Positions 18,831 through 28,235 are shown, counted from the stretch's first letter. The stretch: DNA of 64,000 bases from Mycobacterium sp. Root135 (GCF_001426545.1 NZ_LMEZ01000004.1:62001-126000), one strand, 5' to 3'. The notes: generated by a model not told the origin, from the letters alone. A program made the numbers and translations.

Positions 18831-19004
18831 ATGATCAACGGTCTTTTGGCACTACACGGAAACGCGTGGGTCGCCTGGATTCACACCGGCCAGAAGCCGG
18901 AGCCACCACCGATCCGCACCGACGGTGCGTGCCTGACCTGCGACTTTCCGTTCGCAAATCTGTCGCACCCTTGCCTGGGCAGCGGCGAGCAGATCGCCTG
19001 CTGA
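18831..19004 (+). CDS. 57-residue cysteine-rich small protein
   Basis: An ATG at 18831 is preceded by GGGGGAAG with ideal spacing and opens a 57-codon frame to TGA at 19002. The product has a hydrophobic start (MINGLLALHGNAWVAWIH), a proline-rich hinge and four Cys at 34, 37, 48 and 57, with CLTC resembling a metal-binding knuckle or a redox pair. I cannot name a family. The strong ribosome site and the Cys spacing argue for a real gene. It is convergent with the dipeptidase gene, 13 bases apart. Confidence 0.6.
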   Translation: MINGLLALHGNAWVAWIHTGQKPEPPPIRTDGACLTCDFPFANLSHPCLGSGEQIAC

Positions 19005-19017
19005 GCGCTAGTTCAGC

Positions 19018-19677
19018 TCAGTACAGCGGGACGTCCAGAATCGGCCGAGGATCCTTTGCGCCCGGTCCGTCGAAGTGCCACCACTCCCCCGCATACGGGG
19101 TCAGGCCGCCGGCCTCCATCGCCGTACGCAGCAGCGCGCGGTTGGACTGCTGCTCGGCGGTGACCCCGTCGGTGGCGTAGGCCAGGCTCTTCGGGCTGAA
19201 GTCGTCGAAACCGGTGCCCATGTCGAGCAGCCACCCGTAGTGCCCGTCGGCGACGGTCACGTCGACCGAGCGGCCCGCCTCGTGGCTGCGGGCGTAATCA
19301 CTCGGTCGCGCAACCCAATTGGGGTTCGGGACCTCCTGGAACATCCGCACCTGAACATCGTGCGGACGGTAACAGTCCCAGAACACCAGCTGCTTGCCTT
19401 GCGCGCGAAGCTGATTCGCCGCCGTGGCCAAACCCCCGGCCATCGACTCGTGCACCAGACACCGCGCGTCGGCAGGGTATAGCTGCACGCCGACGAAGTT
19501 GTCGGCCGTCGCATACCGCAGGTCGATCCTCGCGTCCGGAACCACCGACCGCACGTCGACCAGACCCGCCGCCTGCGCCTGCGCCGACACCGGAGGCGGC
19601 TCGGCGGACGCCGACGCAACGTTGGTCATGGCGGCGCACATTACGCCCAAAACGGCGGCGATCCATCTCGAGGGCAC
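19018..19677 (-). CDS. Exported D-Ala-D-Ala dipeptidase (VanX/DdpX-like, peptidase M15)
   Basis: The 219-residue product has a signal peptide ending near ASASA (residue 25) and an M15D catalytic domain. The zinc ligands are His132 and Asp139 in SHEAGRSVD and His201 in EWWH; Glu198 is the general base, and an Arg in WDCYRPHD matches the substrate-binding Arg. It cleaves D-Ala-D-Ala dipeptides or related peptides; being exported, a role in cell-wall turnover is more likely than vancomycin resistance. GTG 19677 was chosen as the start that gives a proper signal peptide; longer starts run into the divergent EEP gene. Confidence 0.87.
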   Translation of the reverse strand: MPSRWIAAVLGVMCAAMTNVASASAEPPPVSAQAQAAGLVDVRSVVPDARIDLRYATADNFVGVQLYPADARCLVHESMAGGLATAANQLRAQGKQLVFWDCYRPHDVQVRMFQEVPNPNWVARPSDYARSHEAGRSVDVTVADGHYGWLLDMGTGFDDFSPKSLAYATDGVTAEQQSNRALLRTAMEAGGLTPYAGEWWHFDGPGAKDPRPILDVPLY

Positions 19678-19813
19678 GGTCACGGTACGAGTCTGCAATG
19701 CCGGCCCGGCTGGACGCAGGGATACTGGTCTGAACACCGCGTCGCTGTAGGTACGGCTTGGCGCCATCCGAGGGGGAAGCCTGAGTACCGCACGCCGAGT
19801 CGTCGCCCCCTGC

Positions 19814-20746
19814 GTGGGGGTCGCTCTCCTCCTCGCGGCTGCGGCGGCCCTCGTCGTCAGCTTCACGCCCATCCCCACCCATGGCGTGCTGTACGTCGTC
19901 ATCGCGGTGCCGTATCTCATGCTGGGCGCACCGGTCGCCGTCGTCCTGGGGGTGTGGGCACGGCGACGCCTCCTCGTCGTCGTCGCAGCCCTCCTTACCG
20001 CCGTGCTGCTGGCGCTGCAGGTGCCGTGGTTCCTGAGCGCCACCGCTGACCCCTCGTCCGTCGCCGTCAGGACGATGACGGTCAACATGCTCTACGGCCT
20101 CGCCGAGCCGGGCGCCCTCACCCGGGCAGCCGCGCAGGACGCCGACGTCGTCATGGTCCAGGAACTAACCCCCAAAGCGGCCCGCGGACTGTCCGCGGCC
20201 GGCATCGAAAAGACCTTCCCGTACCAGGCTCTCGACGCGCGCCCGGAGTCGGCGGGCGTCGGCATCTACAGCCGGTACCCGATCAAGGACTCCACCCGCA
20301 TCTCGGGCTACCAGTTGGCGATGGTCAGCGCCGTCGTACGAGTCCCCCGCGTGTCCCACGACGTGTCGCTGCTTACCGTCCACCTCGACGCCCCGTGGCC
20401 GCGCCCAATCATCGGCTGGCAGAGGGACATCAAGAAGTTCCCCGGCACCCTCGACGACGTGGCGGCCGAAGCCGCCGACGGCGCCGTGATCGTCGGCGGC
20501 GACTTCAACTCGACGTTCGACATGCTGCCGTTCCGCGCTCTGCTGACCAACGGTTACGCCGATGCCGCGCGTCAAGCGGGTTCCGGCCGCAACTTCACCT
20601 ACCCGGCGAACAAACCCTTTCCCCCGGTGCTCGGCATCGACCACGTCCTCACCAGGAACGCCACCGCAGTGTCCACCACCACCTTGAAGCTGCCGGGGAC
20701 CGACCACCGCGCACTCTTCACCACCGTGATGGTGCCGACCCGCTAA
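19814..20746 (+). CDS. Membrane-anchored endonuclease/exonuclease/phosphatase (EEP) family protein
   Basis: The 310-residue product has two or three N-terminal membrane helices (VALLLAAAAALVVSF, VLYVVIAVPYLMLGAPVAVVLGVW, LLVVVAALLTAVLLAL), then an extracytoplasmic EEP domain. Domain motifs are MTVNMLYGL, VVMVQELTP with the metal-binding Glu, VHLDAP, GGDFNST with catalytic Asp and Asn, and IDHVL..GTDHRA at the end with the catalytic His. It is a metal-dependent phosphodiesterase of unknown substrate. GTG 19814 lacks a ribosome site. A CTG in frame at 19781 follows AGGGGG at 19771-19776 and may be the real start, adding 11 residues. Confidence 0.82.
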   Translation: MGVALLLAAAAALVVSFTPIPTHGVLYVVIAVPYLMLGAPVAVVLGVWARRRLLVVVAALLTAVLLALQVPWFLSATADPSSVAVRTMTVNMLYGLAEPGALTRAAAQDADVVMVQELTPKAARGLSAAGIEKTFPYQALDARPESAGVGIYSRYPIKDSTRISGYQLAMVSAVVRVPRVSHDVSLLTVHLDAPWPRPIIGWQRDIKKFPGTLDDVAAEAADGAVIVGGDFNSTFDMLPFRALLTNGYADAARQAGSGRNFTYPANKPFPPVLGIDHVLTRNATAVSTTTLKLPGTDHRALFTTVMVPTR

Positions 20747-20753
20747 CGCAAAA

Positions 20754-20779
20754 CTCCCCGGCACCTGGGTGCCGGGGAG
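20754..20779 (-). terminator. Terminator of the rplK-rplA end, shared by convergent genes
   Basis: An 11-bp perfect stem (CTCCCCGGCAC/GTGCCGGGGAG) with a 4-base loop lies between the EEP stop and the rplA stop. On the minus strand it is followed by TTTTGC; on the plus strand there is no T-run, so it mainly ends the ribosomal-protein transcript. Confidence 0.8.
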
Positions 20780-20805
20780 CTCTGATAGCGAAAGTTCTTG
20801 TGGCT

Positions 20806-21513
20806 CTACGCCTCTGCGAAACCGCGCGTGATCGACGGGTCGACCTGGATGCCGGGGCCGGTCGTGGTCGAGACGACGACCTTCTTCAGGTAGCGGCCCT
20901 TCGACGACGACGGCTTCGCACGCATGATCTCGTCGATCGCAGCACCGTAGTTCTCGGCGAGCTTCGTCTCGTCGAACGACGCCTTGCCGATCACGAAGTG
21001 CAGGTTGGCCTGCTTGTCGACGCGGAAGTTGATCTTGCCGCCCTTGATCTCGTTGACGGCCTTCGCCACGTCGGGGGTGACGGTGCCGGTCTTCGGGTTG
21101 GGCATCAGACCACGCGGGCCCAGCACGCGGGCGATCTTGCCCACCTTGGCCATCTGGTCGGGCGTCGCGATCGCGGCGTCGAAGTCCAGGAACCCGCCCT
21201 GGATCTTCTCGATCAGGTCGTCGCTGCCAACCTCGTCGGCGCCGGCGGCCACGGCGGCCTCGGCCTTCTCGCCGACGGCAAAGACGATGACGCGGGCGGT
21301 CTTACCCGTGCCGTGCGGCAGGTTGACGGTGCCACGCACCATCTGGTCGGCCTTGCGGGGGTCGACACCGAGGCGGATAGCGACCTCGACGGTGGCGTCC
21401 TGCTTCTTCGACGACGTCTCCTTGGCCAGCTTGGTGGCCTGGAGCGGCGTGTACAGGTTGTCGCGGTCGATCTTCTCGGCCGCTTCGCGGTATGCCTTGC
21501 TGTTCTTGCTCAT
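20806..21513 (-). CDS. rplA: 50S ribosomal protein L1
   Basis: The 235-residue protein is the usual length for mycobacterial L1. It has the family signature region [20 protein letters not shown] and [18 protein letters not shown]1 forms the L1 stalk on 23S rRNA and helps release deacylated tRNA; in many bacteria it represses its own operon by binding the mRNA. It follows rplK after 85 bases, as in M. tuberculosis, and is the last gene before the terminator at 20754-20779. Confidence 0.98.
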   Translation of the reverse strand: MSKNSKAYREAAEKIDRDNLYTPLQATKLAKETSSKKQDATVEVAIRLGVDPRKADQMVRGTVNLPHGTGKTARVIVFAVGEKAEAAVAAGADEVGSDDLIEKIQGGFLDFDAAIATPDQMAKVGKIARVLGPRGLMPNPKTGTVTPDVAKAVNEIKGGKINFRVDKQANLHFVIGKASFDETKLAENYGAAIDEIMRAKPSSSKGRYLKKVVVSTTTGPGIQVDPSITRGFAEA

Positions 21514-21598
21514 TGGATTCCAATCACATGCGTTGGGTCGTGGTCTTCGTGCGGGCCGAAGCGGGCCCTCCCACGTTCTAGCTGGTTACAACGTCTAA

Positions 21599-22030
21599 CT
21601 AGGAGACCGTGATTCCCATGGAGCGGGCGGTGCCAGCGATGATCTTCGCCGCGGCGTCGATGTCGTTGGCGTTGAGGTCTTCCTTCTTCTGCTCCGCGAT
21701 TTCGCGGATCTGATCCCAGGTCACCTTGGCGACCTTGGTCTTGTGCGGCTCGCCGGAGCCCTTCTGCACGCCAGCAGCCTTCAGCAGCAGCTTGGCGGCG
21801 GGCGGGGTCTTCAGCACGAACGTGAAGCTGCGGTCTTCGTAGACCGTGATCTCCACGGGGATGACGTTGCCACGCTGGGATTCCGTCGCGGCGTTGTACG
21901 CCTTGCAGAACTCCATGATGTTGACGCCGTGCTGACCGAGCGCAGGACCGATGGGCGGGGCGGGGTTGGCCGCGCCTGCCTGGACCTGCAGCTTGATCAG
22001 CCCAGTGACCTTCTTCTTCTTCGGGGCCAT
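21599..22030 (-). CDS. rplK: 50S ribosomal protein L11
   Basis: The 143-residue protein matches L11 from end to end: N-terminal [40 protein letters not shown] with the flexible domain, and the C-terminal rRNA-binding domain with [19 protein letters not shown]. It forms the stalk base of the GTPase-associated centre, the site of thiopeptide action. It starts 29 bases after nusG and is cotranscribed with rplA. Confidence 0.98.
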   Translation of the reverse strand: MAPKKKKVTGLIKLQVQAGAANPAPPIGPALGQHGVNIMEFCKAYNAATESQRGNVIPVEITVYEDRSFTFVLKTPPAAKLLLKAAGVQKGSGEPHKTKVAKVTWDQIREIAEQKKEDLNANDIDAAAKIIAGTARSMGITVS

Positions 22031-22058
22031 GACGTGTTCTTTCCTGTTCTCGTTGTTC

Positions 22059-22949
<891 letters not shown>

Positions 22950-22999
22950 CTATCCTCTCTAAATCTTTCGCTCGTTCACGGCTGGTGGGCCAACGTACG

Positions 23000-23491
23000 T
23001 CAGCCGAATACCAGCGTCACGAGTTTGGCCAGGCCCAGGTCGACTCCGCCGATCAGCGCGACCATGAAAGCCAGGAACACCAGCACCACGGTCGTGTAGC
23101 TGATCATCTGCTTGCGGTTCGGCCAGATCACCTTGCGGAGCTCGGCGATGACCTGCTTGAGGTAGTTCAAGACGAAGAGGAACGGGTTGCGTGACGGGCC
23201 CGACTGCTTCTTGTCAGTCTTGGGCTTCTTGCCGTCGCCGTTCTTGGTGTCGTCGGAATCCGACTTGGTGGCCGGTGCGGTACCGGCGGCGGAGCCGGTG
23301 ACCTCGCGGCGCGTGCGCTTGCCGGTGGGCCGCTGCGGCCGAGTGGCCACCGCGGTCTGGCTGCGAGCGCCGGCTACACCGGTCGTCGCGTCAGCGGCAT
23401 CGTCGGATGCGTCCACGGCGTCGACCGGAGAGTCGACGTCAGAATCGATGTCGTCGACTGGGGAGTCGGCACCGTCGCGATCGTCGCTCAC
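23000..23491 (-). CDS. secE: Preprotein translocase subunit SecE
   Basis: The 163-residue protein has a long acidic to basic N-terminal extension usual in actinobacteria. The conserved amphipathic helix region [24 protein letters not shown] follows, then one membrane helix ([19 protein letters not shown]). It is an essential part of the SecYEG channel. It starts with GTG at 23491 and is followed by nusG after 56 bases. Confidence 0.97.
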   Translation of the reverse strand: MSDDRDGADSPVDDIDSDVDSPVDAVDASDDAADATTGVAGARSQTAVATRPQRPTGKRTRREVTGSAAGTAPATKSDSDDTKNGDGKKPKTDKKQSGPSRNPFLFVLNYLKQVIAELRKVIWPNRKQMISYTTVVLVFLAFMVALIGGVDLGLAKLVTLVFG

Positions 23492-23558
23492 CGCATGCCT
23501 TTCGTCGGTTCCTGGTGGTGGTCACCTTCCAGTGTCCACATTCTTCAATTCGATGCAG

Positions 23559-23631
<73 letters not shown>

Positions 23632-23779
23632 TCACAGACGGAACTGCTGGCAGCACCATCCTTTTTCGGGGTTTTACACAATTTACGCGCTCCCCGATCG
23701 GTCGATCAGTAACCGACGGACAGCGCGTGATTGGGAGGAACCCCGAGGACCGAGTGTACAACGGCCCTGTTGCGAGTTA

Positions 23780-24289
23780 CTAATCCGTGGTCGCGGTACG
23801 GACGACCTGACCGCTTTCCGCGTCCCACTGGACCTGAATCGAGTTGTCGCCTTCGTGGCCCATCAGCGTGGTGAACGCCTCGAGGACCATCTCGTCCTTC
23901 GCGTCGACGCAGACACTGCGGGTGACGACGATGTCCGCGCCGAACCGCTCCACGACGGACTGGATCTCCAGCGACGCGGTCAACGTCGTGCCGACCTCGA
24001 GCGGCTTGTGGAACACGAACTTCTGGTCGACCTGCACGATCTGCATGGTGGTCAAGCCGACGTCGACCTTGCGGAAGAAGTCCTGCTGAACCAGCAGCGC
24101 GAGGATCGACGGAAAGGTCAGTGACGCGATGATGTCGTCGTGGCCGAGTTCGGCGGCGGCGGCCTCGTCGAACGTCGCCGGGTCGTCGGCCTTGATCGCC
24201 CGCGCGTACTGGCGGACCTGTTCGCGGCCGATCTTGAAGCTCTCGGGATAGTGATGCACCATTCCCAGGACGTCGGCTTTGAGCGGCAC
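23780..24289 (-). CDS. hadC: (3R)-hydroxyacyl-ACP dehydratase subunit HadC
   Basis: The 169-residue protein has the N-terminal hot-dog fold of MaoC-like dehydratases (PESFKIGREQVRQYARAIKADDP and VQVDQKFVFHKPLEVGTTL). HadC pairs with the catalytic HadB in the later elongation rounds of FAS-II that make meromycolic acids. It starts 2 bases after hadB ends, in the order hadA-hadB-hadC. It lacks the hydratase active-site motif, as expected for this subunit. Confidence 0.95.
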   Translation of the reverse strand: MPLKADVLGMVHHYPESFKIGREQVRQYARAIKADDPATFDEAAAAELGHDDIIASLTFPSILALLVQQDFFRKVDVGLTTMQIVQVDQKFVFHKPLEVGTTLTASLEIQSVVERFGADIVVTRSVCVDAKDEMVLEAFTTLMGHEGDNSIQVQWDAESGQVVRTATTD

Positions 24290-24291
24290 CT

Positions 24292-24720
24292 CTACGCCAG
24301 CTTCGCGGTCGCGGTCGCGCGACCGAAGATCTTCTTGCCGCCGGTGGTGGCCGACAGGGCGATGACGATCGACTTCGCCTCGGGATCCACCGACTTCACG
24401 CGTCCGTTGAATACGATCTCGGCGCCGACGCCGTCGTTGGGCACGGGGACGACGGCGGTGAACCGCACGTTGTACTCCGTCACCGCGGCCGGGTCGCCGA
24501 TCCAGGAGGTGACGTAGCCGCCACCGAGGCCCATGGTCAACATGCCGTGGGCGATCGCGGTGTCGAGGCCGACCTGCTTGGCGATCTCGTCGTCCCAGTG
24601 GATCGGGTTGAGGTCACCGGACACACCGGCGTAGTTGACCAGGTCCATCCGCGTCAGAGGAATGACACGCTCCGGAAGCTCGTCACCGACCTTGACCGAG
24701 CTGAACTCACGTAGCGCCAT
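24292..24720 (-). CDS. hadB: (3R)-hydroxyacyl-ACP dehydratase catalytic subunit HadB
   Basis: The 142-residue protein has the same length as HadB of M. tuberculosis and carries the hydratase motif YAGVSGDLNPIHWDD with Asp36 and His41, the known catalytic pair. It dehydrates 3-hydroxyacyl-AcpM in FAS-II as HadAB and HadBC heterodimers. ATG 24720 follows GAGAGGG at good spacing; the longer frame to 24792 lies inside hadA. It overlaps the hadA end by 14 bases. Confidence 0.97.
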   Translation of the reverse strand: MALREFSSVKVGDELPERVIPLTRMDLVNYAGVSGDLNPIHWDDEIAKQVGLDTAIAHGMLTMGLGGGYVTSWIGDPAAVTEYNVRFTAVVPVPNDGVGAEIVFNGRVKSVDPEAKSIVIALSATTGGKKIFGRATATAKLA

Positions 24721-25183
24721 CTGAAAAGCCCTCTCCGCTCTCGTCTGAACGACCCGCCAAGGTCGTATACGTCTCTTGCACGACCTCACCACGGTCGTTG
24801 CTGATCATGTTCTTGGTGACGATGATGTCGGTGCCGTGTGCCTGCCGGTACGAGTGCAGGTAGACGTCGCAGTACAGGCGGTCACCCACCTTGATGGGGA
24901 GCAGGATCTTCAGTTCCTGGTCGACCTGCACGATCTGCGCGTCGGTGATGCCGATGTTGGCGTTGGCGAAGAACGACGTCTGCGCCTGATAGCCGAACAC
25001 CGAGATGAAGGTCAGCGGTGCGAGCAGCGCCTCGTGGCCGAGATCCGAGGCGGAAGCCTCGTCGTGATAGGCCGCGTCGTCGTTCTTGACCGCGACGGCG
25101 TACTCGCGGACCTTCTCGCGCCCGACCTCGTAGAAATCGGGATAGCGGTAGTGCATACCAACGATTTCTGGAGACAGCGGCAC
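24707..25183 (-). CDS. hadA: (3R)-hydroxyacyl-ACP dehydratase subunit HadA
   Basis: The 158-residue protein has the standard HadA length. The hot-dog fold is recognisable from YRYPDFYEVGREKVREYAVAV and IVQVDQELKILLPIKVGDRL. HadA gives substrate binding in the HadAB dehydratase of FAS-II, the target of thiacetazone and isoxyl in mycobacteria. It starts with GTG at 25183, after rpmG. Confidence 0.96.
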   Translation of the reverse strand: MPLSPEIVGMHYRYPDFYEVGREKVREYAVAVKNDDAAYHDEASASDLGHEALLAPLTFISVFGYQAQTSFFANANIGITDAQIVQVDQELKILLPIKVGDRLYCDVYLHSYRQAHGTDIIVTKNMISNDRGEVVQETYTTLAGRSDESGEGFSDGAT

Positions 25184-25235
25184 GAATCAGTTCCCTTGTC
25201 GGTCGACCCCGAGCCGGAGGCCCAGGAGTCGTCCG

Positions 25236-25403
25236 TTAGCGCGATTCCTTGTGCGGACGGTGCGTCCCACAGTTCGGGCAGAACTTCTTGATCTCGAGGC
25301 GGTCGGGATCGTTGCGCCGGTTCTTCTTCGTGATGTAGTTGCGGTGCTTGCACACCTCGCAGGCCAAGGTGATCTTGGGCCGTACGTCTGTACTCGAGGC
25401 CAC
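25236..25403 (-). CDS. rpmG: 50S ribosomal protein L33
   Basis: A 55-residue frame from GTG 25403 to TAA 25236-25238 encodes [18 protein letters not shown] and then [13 protein letters not shown]. It has two CxxC pairs, so it is the zinc-binding form of L33. AAGGA lies 8 bases upstream. It sits between tRNA-Met and hadA, as rpmG2 does in M. tuberculosis. Confidence 0.96.
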   Translation of the reverse strand: MASSTDVRPKITLACEVCKHRNYITKKNRRNDPDRLEIKKFCPNCGTHRPHKESR

Positions 25404-25442
25404 GTCAGTCGTCCTTCTTCATTCACTTGCGTTGTCGTTTTG

Positions 25443-25516
25443 TAGCGGTGGGGGGGCTCGATCCCCCGACCTCACGATTATGAGTCGTGCGCTCTAACCA
25501 GCTGAGCTACACCGCC
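25443..25516 (-). tRNA. tRNA-Met (CAT)
   Basis: The minus strand gives a 74-base cloverleaf with D arm AGCTCAGCTGGTTAGAGC, anticodon stem-loop ACGACTCATAATCGT (anticodon CAT) and a G/C-rich T arm. The acceptor stem is closed by a G-T pair at position 1. It is the elongator type by context (metT position). Confidence 0.95.
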
Positions 25517-25530
25517 ATGGGTACCACCCG

Positions 25531-25603
25531 GGCCCCCTAACGGAATCGAACCGTTGACCTCTTCCTTACCATGGAAGCGCTCTACCGACTGAGCTAAGGG
25601 GGC
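25531..25603 (-). tRNA. tRNA-Thr (GGT)
   Basis: The minus strand gives a 73-base cloverleaf. The acceptor GCCCCCT pairs with AGGGGGC, the anticodon stem-loop is CTTCC-ATGGTAA-GGAAG (anticodon GGT), and the T arm GGTTCGATTCC is standard. It heads the tRNA-rpmG-had run (thrT position). Confidence 0.96.
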
Positions 25604-25711
25604 AACCGCCCGCGGCCATGGAAAATTCCGCGCCGTGGGACTTAGAGAGGGTACAACCCGGGTGCAGGCGTCACCAAACCGCAGGTGATCAAGGCCAATT
25701 CGAGCGGCCCT

Positions 25712-26932
25712 TCACAACCGCCACGCGTCGGGTGAGAACAGCTCGCAGTGCACGCGCTCGGCGGGGACGCCACGGGCTTCGAGCTGCTCACGGACGGTCC
25801 TGACGAATCCGTTGCCGCCGCACAGGTAGACCTCCGCGGCCTCGGGTAGGTGCTTGGCGGCCAGCGCGAGCCGGCCGGTATGGACGCCCGGGTCGCCGTC
25901 GGCGCCGCCGTCCTCGTACCAAATGTCGATGCTGGCGCCGGGCAGTCGGGCCGCCAGCTCTTGCTGGCGTTGCCGCATGGGATGGGTGTCGGCGCTGCGG
26001 TCGGCGTGCAGGATCTGGACCCGGGTGTCAGGGGCGTCGGCCGCAAGCGACTCGAGGATGCCGATCATCGGAGTGACGCCGATGCCCGCCGAGATGAGCA
26101 CCAGGGGTGCGCCCGGCGTCGGGGTGGGCAGATCACCGAACGGGAGGGTGACGTCGAGCAGGTCGCCGACGCGGACGTTGTCTCGGATCCAGTTGGACAC
26201 CTCACCGGCCGGGGCGTCGCCGATCGCCTCAACGGGCTTGACCGCGAAGGTCATCTCGTCGGTGCCGCCGGCGGAGACGATGCTGTACTGCCGGAGCTGG
26301 CGCGCCCCGTCGGGCAGCGTCACGCCCACCGAAACATATTGCGCCGCAAGCGGATTACCGCCGACGGCGGCGACGGTCAGCAAGACCGCGCCGGACGGGT
26401 CGTCGACCCGCGTGAGCACGCGCGCCCGCCGGTACACGTCACCCGGGCTCACCCCGGCCTCGGCGTAGAGCTCGACCTCGAGGTCGATCAGCGTCTGCGC
26501 CATGATCCAGTACACCCGGTCCCACGCCTCGGCGACTTCGGCGGTGACGACGTCGGCGCCGAGCACCTCCACGATCGCGGCGAACAGGTGCTCGTGGACG
26601 ACCGGGTACTGGTCGGCGGTCACGCCCAGCGACGCATGCTTGTGGCCGATCCTCGACAGCAGTTCCGCCGGATGCGGCAGGGCGGGGTCGACGAGATGGC
26701 TGGCGAACGTCGCGATCGACGCCGCAAGGGCGCGCTGCTGGGCGCCTTGGGCTTGGTTGCCGCGGTTGAACAGGTTGCGCAGCAGCGCGGGGTGGTGGGC
26801 GAAGAGGCGACCGTAGAAGACCGACGTGATCTCGTCGATGTTCGCGCCGATCAGCGGCAGCGTCGCCCTCACCATCTCGGCGTGCGCTGGTGTCAGCTCG
26901 TCCGTGGTGGCTACGGCGGTTGTGCTGGTCAT
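25712..26932 (-). CDS. hmp: Flavohaemoglobin (nitric oxide dioxygenase)
   Basis: The 406-residue protein turns NO and O2 into nitrate using NAD(P)H. The globin domain spans about residues 1-140, with distal-pocket region YGRLFAHHPALLRNLFNRGNQ and proximal-histidine region GHKHASLGVTADQYPVVHEHL. The FAD domain has RQYSIVSAG, and the NAD domain has LVLISAGIGVTPMIGIL and ends FSPDAW. ATG 26932 has AAGGGA 7 bases upstream and overlaps the nsrR stop by 4 bases, so the two are one operon. Confidence 0.96.
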   Translation of the reverse strand: MTSTTAVATTDELTPAHAEMVRATLPLIGANIDEITSVFYGRLFAHHPALLRNLFNRGNQAQGAQQRALAASIATFASHLVDPALPHPAELLSRIGHKHASLGVTADQYPVVHEHLFAAIVEVLGADVVTAEVAEAWDRVYWIMAQTLIDLEVELYAEAGVSPGDVYRRARVLTRVDDPSGAVLLTVAAVGGNPLAAQYVSVGVTLPDGARQLRQYSIVSAGGTDEMTFAVKPVEAIGDAPAGEVSNWIRDNVRVGDLLDVTLPFGDLPTPTPGAPLVLISAGIGVTPMIGILESLAADAPDTRVQILHADRSADTHPMRQRQQELAARLPGASIDIWYEDGGADGDPGVHTGRLALAAKHLPEAAEVYLCGGNGFVRTVREQLEARGVPAERVHCELFSPDAWRL

Positions 26933-27387
26933 CGTGTGATCCCTTCATCGGTGGTGTGGAGCTGGAGGTGGACGATCGGGAGGGTGGCGTCCCTGACGAG
27001 GTCGTCGACGGTGTGGCGGTCGAGCTCGCGGTAGAACGCCTCCTTGGCGTCGGCGAGCGCACGCCGCAGGCGGCAGCCGGCCAGCAGCGGACACGGCGTG
27101 GCGCCTTCGCACTCGATGACCTCTTGGTCGCCCTCGAGCCGGCGGATGAGCCAGCCGACGGACACCGTGCGGCCGGCGTCGGTGAGGCTCAGCCCGCCGA
27201 TGCGCCCGCGCCTGGCGTGAACCATGTCGAGGTCGACGAGCCGGGCGACGGCCTTGGCGATGTGGTGTTCCGAGGCCCCGGCCGCGGTGGCGACGGTGCG
27301 AATGGTGACCCGTCGGTTGGTGGCGTCTCCGGAGGCCAGCAGCATCATCGTCCGCAGGCCCAGATCGGTGAACCGCGTCAATTGCAT
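26929..27387 (-). CDS. nsrR: Rrf2-family NO-responsive repressor NsrR
   Basis: The 152-residue protein has the Rrf2 winged helix (TIRTVATAAGASEHHIAKAV) and three cysteines, Cys93, Cys99 and Cys105, in CEGATPCPLLAGC. Asp8 is also present. These are the four [4Fe-4S] ligand positions described for Streptomyces coelicolor NsrR, so NO sensing by cluster damage is well supported by comparison. ATG 27387 gives the MQLTRFTDLG start of that family. It is cotranscribed with hmp, and a candidate operator lies just upstream. Confidence 0.93.
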   Translation of the reverse strand: MQLTRFTDLGLRTMMLLASGDATNRRVTIRTVATAAGASEHHIAKAVARLVDLDMVHARRGRIGGLSLTDAGRTVSVGWLIRRLEGDQEVIECEGATPCPLLAGCRLRRALADAKEAFYRELDRHTVDDLVRDATLPIVHLQLHTTDEGITR

Positions 27388-27402
27388 ACGACTGACGGTA
27401 GT

Positions 27403-27427
27403 AAACATGCAGCGGGAATGCGTGTTT
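27403..27427 (-). promoter_or_regulatory. Candidate NsrR operator
   Basis: An inverted repeat AAACATGC-N9-GCGTGTTT (8-bp arms, one mismatch) lies 15 bases upstream of the nsrR start. It probably controls nsrR-hmp by autorepression; it may also touch the divergent hydrolase gene at 27513. Confidence 0.55.
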
Positions 27428-27512
27428 TTGCGATGTGCGCTCAAACACCACCTGACGTGCGGTTTTTACACCTGCGGTTATCGGATATCCGACGGGGAAA
27501 TAGGCTGCGACG

Positions 27513-28235
27513 ATGACTTCCCCCGGCACCGATCGCCTCTACTTCAGGCAGCTGCTGTCCGGCACCGACTTCGCGGCCAGCGACGCGATCGCCCAGCAGA
27601 TGCGCAACTTCGCCTACCTGATCGGCGACCGCGAGACGGGCGACTGCGTCGTCGTCGACCCCGCTTATGCGGCCAACGACCTGCTCGACGCCCTCGAATC
27701 CGACGGCATGCATCTGTCGGGGGTGCTCGTCAGCCACCACCACCCCGACCACGTCGGCGGCTCGATGATGGGCTTCGAGCTCAAGGGCCTGGCCGAGCTG
27801 CTCGAACGAGTCAGCGTGCCGGTCCACGTCAACACCCACGAGGCCGACTGGGTCTCGCGCGTCACCGGCATCGCCCTCGGCGACCTGACCCCCCACGCCC
27901 ACGGCGACAAGGTGTCCGTCGGTGCCGTGGACATCGAGCTGCTGCACACCCCCGGGCACACGCCGGGCAGTCAGTGCTTCCTGCTCGACGGCCGCCTCGT
28001 CGCCGGCGACACCCTGTTCCTCGAGGGCTGCGGGCGCACCGACTTCCCCGGCGGCAACGTCGACGACATGTACCGCAGCCTGCAGGCGCTCTCGCAGCTG
28101 CCCGGCGATCCGACCGTCTATCCGGGGCACTGGTATTCGGCCAAGCCGAGCGCCGCGCTGTCCGAGGTGCGCGACACCAATTACGTCTACCGCGCCAGCA
28201 GCCTCGACCAGTGGCGCACGGCGATGGGCGGCTGA
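27513..28235 (+). CDS. Metallo-beta-lactamase-fold hydrolase (glyoxalase II-like)
   Basis: The 240-residue protein has the metal site SHHHPDH (His75, His77, Asp79, His80), a third His in HTPGHTPGSQ, the bridging Asp in VAGDTLF, and GRTDFPGGN. These are features of glyoxalase II and persulfide dioxygenases. It matches in position and length Rv0634c, annotated as a possible glyoxalase II. The substrate is open: lactoyl-thiol or a persulfide of mycothiol are both possible. It is divergent from nsrR-hmp. Confidence 0.88.
   Translation: MTSPGTDRLYFRQLLSGTDFAASDAIAQQMRNFAYLIGDRETGDCVVVDPAYAANDLLDALESDGMHLSGVLVSHHHPDHVGGSMMGFELKGLAELLERVSVPVHVNTHEADWVSRVTGIALGDLTPHAHGDKVSVGAVDIELLHTPGHTPGSQCFLLDGRLVAGDTLFLEGCGRTDFPGGNVDDMYRSLQALSQLPGDPTVYPGHWYSAKPSAALSEVRDTNYVYRASSLDQWRTAMGG

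Noticed and set aside
19684..20088. Long N-terminal extension of the dipeptidase
   Set aside because: It is antisense to the EEP gene and rich in Thr/Arg; the signal peptide starts at 19677.
25187..25426. 79-codon minus-strand frame over rpmG
   Set aside because: It is out of frame with the clear L33 sequence (two CxxC pairs, 25236-25403).
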